This document shows positions 7,427-14,755 of a DNA stretch of 36,040 nucleotides, one piece after another (position 1 is the first letter of the stretch; each line of letters begins with the position of its first letter). Below the pieces are notes generated by a model. The model was not told the DNA's origin and ran no database searches. It saw nothing but the letters and a program-made list of their open reading frames with translations. Origin of the DNA: Streptomyces muensis (GTDB lineage Bacteria; Actinomycetota; Actinomycetes; Streptomycetales; Streptomycetaceae); the NCBI RefSeq assembly GCF_021474425.1, contig NZ_JAKEIP010000067.1, forward strand, positions 1-36,040. Direction: 5' to 3'. Position numbers and translations under genes: made by a program.

Positions 7427-8125
7427 ATGAGCACGGACGACGGCACCACCGTGAACCTGCCTTCGTTCCGTGGCCGCCGGAACCTCCGGCAGGAGATCAC
7501 CGAGACCCTGCGCGGAGCGGTCATCGCGGGCGAGATGACACCGGGCGTCGTCTATTCCGCGCCCAGCCTCGCGGAACAGTTCGGCGTCTCCCCCACCCCC
7601 GTGCGCGAGGCGCTGCTCGACCTCGCCAAGGAGGGCCTCGTCGAAGTCGTCCGCAACAAGGGCTTCCGGGTCACGGCGCTCTCCGCGAAGGAACTCGACG
7701 ACATCACCGAACTCCGGGCACTCATCGAGCCGCCCACCGTCCGCCGTATCACCGAACAGGGCGTGTCCGCGAAGACCATCAAGCAGCTGCGTCCCCTCGC
7801 CGCAGGCATCGAAAAGGCGGCGGCGCGCCGGGACTTCATCGCGCACGTCACCATCGACATGCAGTTCCACCTCGCCCTGCTGGAACTGGCCGGCAACCCC
7901 CGCCTGCTCGAGACCGTGCGGTCGCTGCGGACCAGTTCCCGCATCTACGGCCTGCGTGAACTCCCCGACGGAGACGCCCTGTTCGACTCCTCCCACGAGC
8001 ACGCCGAGCTGCTCGACCTCATCGAGGCCGGTGACGCGGACGGCGCGGAGGCCCTGATGCGCCGTCACATCGGCCATGTGCGAGGCATCTGGAGCGAGAA
8101 GAACATCGCCGAGGACCCCAGCTGA
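7427..8125 (+). CDS. GntR family regulator, FadR/FCD subgroup
   Basis: The ATG at 7427 has GAGGAAG nine or so bases upstream; a GTG at 7412 would overlap that ribosome site. The 232-residue product has an N-terminal winged helix (about 20-85), with PSLAEQFGVSPTPVREALLDL as the helix-turn-helix. The C-terminal all-helical FCD ligand domain (about 95-220) has an Asp/His set typical of metal-assisted ligand binding: DMQFHLAL, SSHEHAELL and RRHIGHV. It is placed right after the hydroxyproline genes, so it probably controls them in response to hydroxyproline or a pathway intermediate. Confidence 0.85.
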   Translation: MSTDDGTTVNLPSFRGRRNLRQEITETLRGAVIAGEMTPGVVYSAPSLAEQFGVSPTPVREALLDLAKEGLVEVVRNKGFRVTALSAKELDDITELRALIEPPTVRRITEQGVSAKTIKQLRPLAAGIEKAAARRDFIAHVTIDMQFHLALLELAGNPRLLETVRSLRTSSRIYGLRELPDGDALFDSSHEHAELLDLIEAGDADGAEALMRRHIGHVRGIWSEKNIAEDPS

Positions 8126-8426
8126 CCTCCGGCGAGGCCGGAAATCGATGAATGCCCGAGAACATCCGCACCCGCTGACACCCTCAGGCTCCTCGAACAT
8201 CCGGGATCACGCCAATGTCGCCACACGGCACCTCCCGGGCAACGGGCACCGCGCGGCCCCCGCCGATCACCCGTGCCCTCCCCGTGCCTGCACAGATGCA
8301 CTCCCACCGGACACTTCACGCGGCAGTCACATCTCTCTCACATCTGGCACACATTCGGCCGATCGTCCGCCCATGCCCCTGCGTACGGCAGACGGCGGGC
8401 AGGTCGCCTGCCTAACCTCCCGGGCC
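8126..8426. other. Intergenic region between the GntR gene and the secreted protein
   Basis: This 301-base stretch has a weak hairpin just after the GntR stop (TCCGGC / GCCGGA, 8128-8142). It also has short direct CACATCT repeats near 8327-8345 and a TAACCT hexamer at 8413-8418, eight bases before the next ATG, that could be a -10 element. I see no convincing gene in it. Confidence 0.4.
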
Positions 8427-8954
8427 ATGCGATCACCACGTATGAGACGCCTGGGTCTCACCACCGTTCTCGGTCTGTTCCTCGCGTTCTTCGGCCTGGC
8501 CCCCGGCGCGAGCGCGGCCGACCCCGCGCCGGCCGGCCTCACGTTCGCCACCGACGCCGCGACCACGACACCCGGCGGCACGGTGCAGCTCTCCATGACG
8601 CTGACCAACAACAAGACGTACGACGTCCTGTTCGTCTACCAGACGATCGAGCCCACCTGGCTCACCACCCAGCGCCCCGACCTGAAGTACAGCTTCACCG
8701 GCTGCACCCTCGCCACGGCCACGGGCAGCACCCCGTGCGCCGGGACCGGCCCGAGCAACCTCGGCGCGAACTACGGGGCCACCATCCCGCCCGGACAGAG
8801 CCGGACCGTCACGCTGACCCTCCAGGTCGCCGCCGACTCGGGCTGCAACGGCAACATCGGCTTCTACTCGTACTACTACGCCGAGTTCAGCGACACGACG
8901 AACACCAGCGGCGGCCCGGTCTTCACGCCGGAGACCCGGGTGCTCTGCGCCTGA
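8427..8954 (+). CDS. Secreted protein of unknown function with four cysteines
   Basis: The 175-residue product begins with a clear Sec signal peptide (MRSPRMRR, a hydrophobic core, then an ASA cleavage site near residue 30). The mature part of about 145 residues resembles an immunoglobulin-like or DUF11/CARDB-type beta sandwich (TPGGTVQLSMTLTNN ... IPPGQSRTVTLTLQV) and has four cysteines that could make two disulfides. No catalytic motif is visible. No Shine-Dalgarno sequence precedes the ATG at 8427 or the alternative ATG at 8442. TAACCT at 8413-8418 is spaced as a -10 element for a leaderless transcript. The gene converges on pyruvate carboxylase across a strong hairpin. Confidence 0.7.
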   Translation: MRSPRMRRLGLTTVLGLFLAFFGLAPGASAADPAPAGLTFATDAATTTPGGTVQLSMTLTNNKTYDVLFVYQTIEPTWLTTQRPDLKYSFTGCTLATATGSTPCAGTGPSNLGANYGATIPPGQSRTVTLTLQVAADSGCNGNIGFYSYYYAEFSDTTNTSGGPVFTPETRVLCA

Positions 8955-8986
8955 CCCCGCCCCGCCCCCTCGAACGGATACGCCGA

Positions 8987-9019
8987 CGCCCCGCGCAGGT
9001 ACCTGACCTGCGCGGGGCG
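8987..9019. terminator. Bidirectional terminator between convergent genes
   Basis: CGCCCCGCGCAGGT (8987-9000) and ACCTGCGCGGGGCG (9006-9019) form a perfect 14-pair stem with a five-base loop. It lies between the stops of the secreted protein gene and pyruvate carboxylase and can serve both strands. Confidence 0.8.
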
Positions 9020-9032
9020 ACACGCGGTCGGA

Positions 9033-12000
9033 TCAGGCGAGTTCCACCAGGAGATCGCCGCCCTCGACCTGCTGTATCGGGTTGATGGCAAGTCGGGCCA
9101 CCCGGCCGGACTTCGCGGCGGTGATCGAGGCCTCCATCTTCATCGCCTCGATGGTGGCCACCGTCGCACCGGCCTCCACCTCCTCGCCCTCGGACACGGT
9201 GAGGGTGACCACGCCGGCGAAGGGCGCCGCGACATGCCCGGGGTTGGCCCGGTCCGCCTTCTCCGTCACCGGGACGTCCGAGGCGGCCGCCCGGTCGCGG
9301 ACCTGGATCGGGCGCAACTGGCCGTTCAGGGACGACATCACGGTGCGCATGCCGCGCTCGTCCGCGTCGCCGACGGCCTGGAGCTCGATCAGCAGCCGCA
9401 CCCCGCGTTCGAGGTCGACGGCGTACTCCTTGCCCGGGCGCAGCCCGTAGAAGAAGTCCTTGCTGTCGAGCACGCTGGTGTCGCCGTAGGTGTCGCGGTG
9501 GGTCTCGAACTCGCGGGTCGGTGCCGGGAAGAGCAGCCGGTTGAGCGTCTCGCGCCGCTCCTTCGCCAGCCCTTCGCGGTCGTCGGCGGTCAGTTCCCGC
9601 ACGGGCTTGGCCTCGGCGCGGCCCTTCAGCGCCTTGCTGCGGAACGGCTCGGGCCAGCCGCCGGGCGGGGTGCCCAGCTCGCCGCGGAGGAAGCCGATGA
9701 CGGAGTCGGGGATGTCGAAGCGGTCCGGATCCGACTCGAAGTCCGCCGGGGACACACCGGCGCCCACCAGGTGCAGCGCCAGGTCGCCGACCACCTTGGA
9801 GGAGGGGGTCACCTTCACCAGGCGGCCCAGCATCCGGTCGGCGGCGGCGTACATCGCCTCGATGTCCTCGAAGCGGTCGCCCAGGCCCAGCGCGACCGCC
9901 TGGGTGCGCAGGTTGGAGAGCTGGCCGCCGGGGATCTCGTGGTGGTAGACGCGGCCGGTCGGCGAGGCGAGGCCCGCCTCGAAGGGGGCGTAGACCTTGC
10001 GCACGCTCTCCCAGTACGGCTCCAGGTCGCCGACGGCCTGGAGGTCGAGGCCGGTGGGCCGTTCGGAGTGGTCGGTGGCGGCGACGATCGCGGAGAGCGA
10101 CGGCTGCGACGTGGTACCGGCCAGGGACGCCACGGCCCCGTCCACCGCGTCCGCGCCGGCCTGGATCGCGGCGAGGTAGGTGGCGAGCTGGCCGCCCGCG
10201 GTGTCGTGGGTGTGGATGTGCACCGGCAGGTCGAACTCCCGGCGCAGGGCCGACACCAGCTTCGCGGCGGCCGGTGCCCGCAGCAGTCCGGCCATGTCCT
10301 TGACGGCCAGGACGTGGGCGCCCGCGTCCACGATCTGCTCGGCGAGCCGCAGGTAGTAGTCCAGGGTGTACAGCTTCTCCGCCGGGTCGGACAGGTCGGA
10401 GGTGTAGCACAGGGCCACCTCCGCGACGGCCGTACCGGTCTCCCGTACGGCCTCGATGGCGGGCCGCATCTGGTCGACGTCGTTGAGGGCGTCGAAGATG
10501 CGGAAGATGTCGATACCGGTGGCCGCGGCCTCCTGCACGAAGGCGTCGGTCACCTCGGTGGGATACGGGGTGTAGCCCACGGTGTTGCGGCCGCGCAGCA
10601 GCATCTGCAGACAGATGTTGGGTGCGGCCTCCCGCAGGGCGGCCAGCCGCTCCCACGGGTCCTCGGCGAGGAAGCGCAGGGCGACGTCGTAGGTGGCGCC
10701 GCCCCAGCACTCCAGGGACAGCAGTTGGGGCAGGGTGCGGGCCACGACCGGGGCGACGGCGAGCATGTCCTTGGTGCGTACCCGGGTGGCGAGCAGCGAC
10801 TGGTGGGCGTCGCGGAACGTGGTGTCGGTGACGCCGATGGTCGGCGAGGCGCGCAGCCAGCTCGCGAAGCCCTCCGGGCCGAGTTCGGCGAGCTTCTGCC
10901 GGGATCCGGCCGCCGGTTCACCGGCCGGCAGCGCGGGCAGCTTGGTCAACGGGTCGATGAGGTCGGGCCGTTCGCCGTGCGGCTTGTTGACGGTGACGTC
11001 GGCGAGGTAGGTGAGCAGCTTGGTACCGCGGTCGGCGGAGTGCCGGGCGGTGAGCAGGTGCGGGCGCCGCTCGATGAACGAGGTGGTGACCCGGCCGGCC
11101 TGGAAGTCGGGGTCGTCCAGCACCGCCTGGAGGAAGGGGATGTTGGTGGCCACGCCGCGGATGCGGAACTCGGCGACGGCGCGCCGGGCGCGGCCCACCG
11201 CGGCGGCGAAGTCCCGGCCCCGGCAGGTGAGCTTCACCAGCATCGAGTCGAAGTGCGCGCTGATCTCCGTACCGGCGTGCGTGGTGCCGCCGTCGAGGCG
11301 GATGCCCGAGCCGCCCGGCGAGCGGTAGGCGCTGATGCGGCCGGTGTCCGGGCGGAAGCCGTTCGCCGGGTCCTCGGTGGTGATACGGCACTGGAGGGCG
11401 GCGCCGCGCAGGGTGACGGTCTCCTGGGCGAGGCCGAGGTCGGCGAGGGTCTCGCCAGCGGCGATACGCAGCTGCGACTGGACCAGGTCGACGTCGGTGA
11501 CCTCCTCGGTCACCGTGTGCTCGACCTGGATGCGCGGGTTCATCTCGATGAAGACGTGGTTGCCCTCGCGGTCGAGGAGGAACTCCACGGTGCCGGCGTT
11601 GCGGTAGCCGATCTGCTCGGCGAAGCGCACGGCGTCGGCGCAGATGCGGTCGCGCAGGGCGGGATCGAGGTTCGGGGCGGGGGCGAGTTCGATCACCTTC
11701 TGGTGGCGGCGCTGCACCGAGCAGTCCCGCTCGAAGAGGTGGATGACGTTGCCCTGGCCGTCGGCGAGGATCTGCACCTCGATGTGGCGGGGCTCGACGA
11801 CGGCCTTCTCCAGGAAGACCGTGGGGTCGCCGAACGCGGACGCCGCCTCGCGTGAGGCGGCCTCGATGGCCTCCCGCAGCTGCGCGGGTTCCTCGACGCG
11901 GCGCATGCCGCGCCCGCCGCCGCCCGCGACCGCCTTGACGAAGACGGGGAATCCGATCTCCTCGGCGGCGGCGACGAGCGCGTCCACGTCGTTGGAGGGT

Positions 12001-12407
12001 TCGGAGGAACCCAGCACCGGTACACCCGCCGCGCGGGCCGCGGCCACCGCACGCGCCTTGTTCCCGGTCAGCTCCAGGATGTCCGCGCTCGGCCCGACGA
12101 ACGTGATGCCCGCCTCTTCGCACGCCCGGGCCAGATCGGGGTTCTCGGACAGGAAGCCGTACCCCGGGTAGACGGCGTCGGCGCCCGCGCGGCGGGCCGC
12201 GCGGACGATCTCCTCCACGGAGAGGTAGGCCCGCACCGGGTGTCCGGGCCGGCCGATCTCGTAGGCCTCGTCGGCTTTCAGCCGGTGCAGGGAGTTGCGG
12301 TCCTCGTGCGGGAAGACGGCGACGGTGCGCGCCCCCAGCTCGTAGCCCGCGCGGAACGCGCGAATCGCGATCTCACCGCGGTTGGCTACCAGCACCTTGC
12401 GGAACAT
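9033..12407 (-). CDS. pyc: Pyruvate carboxylase
   Basis: The 1124-residue protein is the full-length single-chain form that carboxylates pyruvate to oxaloacetate, using ATP, bicarbonate and biotin, to refill the TCA cycle. Domains in order: a biotin carboxylase module (about 1-450) with the ATP-grasp glycine-rich loop GGGGRGMRR and the conserved EMNPRIQVEHTVTEEV; a carboxyltransferase TIM barrel (about 530-800) beginning VTDTTFRDAHQSLLATR; and a C-terminal biotinyl domain with IEAMKMEA, where the biotinylated lysine is about residue 1090. It starts at ATG 12405-12407, preceded by AAGGGATCAAGG. It is monocistronic and divergent from a phosphatase gene. Confidence 0.96.
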   Translation of the reverse strand: MFRKVLVANRGEIAIRAFRAGYELGARTVAVFPHEDRNSLHRLKADEAYEIGRPGHPVRAYLSVEEIVRAARRAGADAVYPGYGFLSENPDLARACEEAGITFVGPSADILELTGNKARAVAAARAAGVPVLGSSEPSNDVDALVAAAEEIGFPVFVKAVAGGGGRGMRRVEEPAQLREAIEAASREAASAFGDPTVFLEKAVVEPRHIEVQILADGQGNVIHLFERDCSVQRRHQKVIELAPAPNLDPALRDRICADAVRFAEQIGYRNAGTVEFLLDREGNHVFIEMNPRIQVEHTVTEEVTDVDLVQSQLRIAAGETLADLGLAQETVTLRGAALQCRITTEDPANGFRPDTGRISAYRSPGGSGIRLDGGTTHAGTEISAHFDSMLVKLTCRGRDFAAAVGRARRAVAEFRIRGVATNIPFLQAVLDDPDFQAGRVTTSFIERRPHLLTARHSADRGTKLLTYLADVTVNKPHGERPDLIDPLTKLPALPAGEPAAGSRQKLAELGPEGFASWLRASPTIGVTDTTFRDAHQSLLATRVRTKDMLAVAPVVARTLPQLLSLECWGGATYDVALRFLAEDPWERLAALREAAPNICLQMLLRGRNTVGYTPYPTEVTDAFVQEAAATGIDIFRIFDALNDVDQMRPAIEAVRETGTAVAEVALCYTSDLSDPAEKLYTLDYYLRLAEQIVDAGAHVLAVKDMAGLLRAPAAAKLVSALRREFDLPVHIHTHDTAGGQLATYLAAIQAGADAVDGAVASLAGTTSQPSLSAIVAATDHSERPTGLDLQAVGDLEPYWESVRKVYAPFEAGLASPTGRVYHHEIPGGQLSNLRTQAVALGLGDRFEDIEAMYAAADRMLGRLVKVTPSSKVVGDLALHLVGAGVSPADFESDPDRFDIPDSVIGFLRGELGTPPGGWPEPFRSKALKGRAEAKPVRELTADDREGLAKERRETLNRLLFPAPTREFETHRDTYGDTSVLDSKDFFYGLRPGKEYAVDLERGVRLLIELQAVGDADERGMRTVMSSLNGQLRPIQVRDRAAASDVPVTEKADRANPGHVAAPFAGVVTLTVSEGEEVEAGATVATIEAMKMEASITAAKSGRVARLAINPIQQVEGGDLLVELA

Positions 12408-12463
12408 CCTTGATCCCTTCAGCCTGCCGGTGACGAATCACCCAATGGTGTCGGCGGCGCCCC

Positions 12464-12480
12464 GCTCACGCCATGTGAGC
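12464..12480. promoter_or_regulatory. Inverted repeat in the pyc/phosphatase divergent region
   Basis: GCTCAC (12464-12469) and GTGAGC (12475-12480) are perfect six-base arms about a five-base centre, 57 bases before the pyc start and 69 before the phosphatase start. It could be an operator for either gene. No cognate regulator is known from the window. Confidence 0.25.
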
Positions 12481-12548
12481 CGGGCCACTTGCGGCCTACT
12501 CTGTCCTTGAGCCTCCTGTGGTCAAGGGTGGTGAAGCGAGGTGCCCTG

Positions 12549-14624
12549 ATGGCCAGCGCGAGTCACCGCGGTGCACGTGCCCACGAAGTGATCGGTGAAA
12601 CACCTGATCGGGACACGTACGCGGTCGGGCATGCCGGGGTGTTCCGGGATCTGCTGCCGCTCGCGCTGTGGGTGGTCGACGCCGAGGGGCGGCTGGCGCA
12701 GTGGTCGCTGGCCGCGCAGGACCTGCTCGGTCACACGCCGGAGGAGATGGTGGGCCGGGACGCCCGGAGTGTCCTCGTGCCCGAGGAGAACCTGGAGCTG
12801 GCCGACCGGCTGGCGCGGGCGGTGCGGTCGGGGGCTGCCGTGGTGGCCCGGCTGCCGGTCCGGCATCGCGACGGGTCCGTGGTCGACATGGAGATGTGGC
12901 ACTGTCCGATCACGGACGAGCGGGGGCGGGCGGGTGTGCTGGCCATCGCGGCGGAGACCTCCGCCGTGGAGCGGATGCGCGATGCGCTGGCCGCGCTGGA
13001 GGGCCTGTTCACCCAGTCCCCGATCGGTCTGGCCATGCTCGGCCCCGACCTGCGGTTCCTCCGCGTGAACGAGGCGCTGGCCCGGATCGACGGCGTGCCG
13101 GTGGCCGAGCACGTCGGCCGACGCGTCACCGAGGTCGCCCCCGGTGCCGGTGCGCTGGAGTCGGTCATGCGGCAGGTCCTGGAGCGCGGTGAGGCCGTGG
13201 TCGACTTCCGCTACACCTCCGGCGCGTCGGATCCGCAGCGGACCCGGACGTGGTCCTGCTCCTACGCCCCGTTGCTCGGCGGGACCGGCCGGCGGGTGGG
13301 CGTGATCGCCTCGCTGATCGACATCTCCGAGGGGCAGCGGGCCCATCTGGAGGCGGAGCGGGCCCGGCAGCGCCTCGCGCTGCTGGCGGAGGCGGGTACC
13401 CAGATGGGCTCCACCCTGGATCTGACACAGACGGCGCAGGAGGTGGTCCGCGTCCTGGTGCCCCGGCTGGCGGACTCCGCCGACGTGCAGCTGCTGGAGG
13501 AGGCGATGGCCCCGGACGAGACGGCCGCTTCGGCGCACGGGGTGGTCCGCCGGGCCGCGGTGACCTTCACCGATCCGGCCGCTCCGGCCGACCACCTCGC
13601 GGTCGGCATGACCGTTCAGGTGCCGCCCGACTCGGTGTACGAGCAGGTCATCAGCGCGGGCCGGCCGATGAACCTCTATCTGGGCGACATCGGCCGGCTG
13701 ATCCCCGAACGCGGCGCCGACCGGCTGCGGGACTTCCTGTACGCCCGGGTGGGCTCGGCTCGTCTGGTGCCGCTGGTGGCCCGGGGCACCGTGCTCGGCG
13801 CGGTGGTGGTGACCCGGACCCGTGAGCGTGAGCCCTTCGACGACCAGGACACGCTGCTGATCGACGAGCTGGTCGCCCGGGCGGCGCTGAACATCGACAA
13901 CGCACGCATGTACGGCAGGGAGCGCGACGCCGCGCTCACCCTCCAGCGCAGCCTGATGAACCCGTCGCTGCCCACGGTCAGCGGGCTGGAGCTCACCGGG
14001 CGCTATCTGCCGGCCGGTGACCACGAGGTCGGCGGCGACTGGTTCGACGCCGTCGCCCTGTCGGGCGGCCGCACCGCCCTGGTGATCGGGGACGTGATGG
14101 GGCACGGCATCCACGCGGCGGCGGTCATGGGCCAGCTGCGCACCGCCGTACGGACCCTGGCCCGCCGGGACACCCCGCCCGACGAGCTGCTGCGCGCCCT
14201 GGACGCCGCGGTGGCGGACCTGGGCGACAACGAGATGGCCACCTGTCTGTACGCCGTTCACGATCCGGCCACCGGCCACTGTCTGGTCGCCAGGGCGGGG
14301 CACCCCCCGCCCGTGATCGCCGACGCGCGCGGAGAGGTCGCCTTTCTGGAGGGGGCCGCGGGCCCGCCGCTGGGTGTGGGCCGGCAGGACTGGGAGGTCC
14401 AACGGGTGGTCCTCGCGCCGGGCAGCCTCCTGGTGGCCTACACCGACGGTCTGATCGAGACCCGGGGCACCGACCTCGACCAGGGCATGCGCCGTCTGGC
14501 GCAGGCGCTGCGGCACCCGGGCGGTCCGCTGGACCGGATCTGCGACGGCCTCCTGGCCCATGTCATGCCCGAGGTGGCCGACGACGACGTGGCGGTGCTC
14601 CTCGCCCGGATCCTGTCCCGCTGA
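12549..14624 (+). CDS. PAS-PAS-GAF-SpoIIE (PP2C-type) phosphatase
   Basis: The start at ATG 12549 has GAGG at 12538-12541; in-frame GTGs upstream (12528, 12531) lack as good a site. The 691-residue protein has a PAS domain (about 30-150, WVVDAEGRLAQWSLAAQDLL), a second PAS (about 155-265, SPIGLAMLGPDLRFLRVNEA) and a GAF domain (about 280-450). The C-terminal SpoIIE phosphatase domain (about 470-690) has the metal-binding VGGDWFDAV, VIGDVMGHG and DDDVAVLLARIL signatures. Such proteins dephosphorylate STAS anti-sigma antagonists in partner-switching pathways after sensing small ligands. Unlike the next gene it has no HATPase kinase domain. Cytoplasmic; no membrane segments seen. Confidence 0.9.
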   Translation: MASASHRGARAHEVIGETPDRDTYAVGHAGVFRDLLPLALWVVDAEGRLAQWSLAAQDLLGHTPEEMVGRDARSVLVPEENLELADRLARAVRSGAAVVARLPVRHRDGSVVDMEMWHCPITDERGRAGVLAIAAETSAVERMRDALAALEGLFTQSPIGLAMLGPDLRFLRVNEALARIDGVPVAEHVGRRVTEVAPGAGALESVMRQVLERGEAVVDFRYTSGASDPQRTRTWSCSYAPLLGGTGRRVGVIASLIDISEGQRAHLEAERARQRLALLAEAGTQMGSTLDLTQTAQEVVRVLVPRLADSADVQLLEEAMAPDETAASAHGVVRRAAVTFTDPAAPADHLAVGMTVQVPPDSVYEQVISAGRPMNLYLGDIGRLIPERGADRLRDFLYARVGSARLVPLVARGTVLGAVVVTRTREREPFDDQDTLLIDELVARAALNIDNARMYGRERDAALTLQRSLMNPSLPTVSGLELTGRYLPAGDHEVGGDWFDAVALSGGRTALVIGDVMGHGIHAAAVMGQLRTAVRTLARRDTPPDELLRALDAAVADLGDNEMATCLYAVHDPATGHCLVARAGHPPPVIADARGEVAFLEGAAGPPLGVGRQDWEVQRVVLAPGSLLVAYTDGLIETRGTDLDQGMRRLAQALRHPGGPLDRICDGLLAHVMPEVADDDVAVLLARILSR

Positions 14625-14755
14625 CGCTGGCGAAGCGCGCTGTGCCCACCCGACCGATACTGGGAGGGAGTCACCGCACAGCAGGCAGGCGGGACGCGGA
14701 AGCGCCCCAGGGCGCCGCACGACGAGCCCCGCGCACGGCGCGAGATGGGTGGGCG

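Noticed and set aside
9234..11855. Open plus-strand frame of about 870 codons inside the pyruvate carboxylase gene
   Set aside because: Composition is Gly/Arg/Val/Ala-rich without motifs, as expected for an antisense shadow of a GC-rich gene; the minus-strand frame encodes every pyruvate carboxylase signature.
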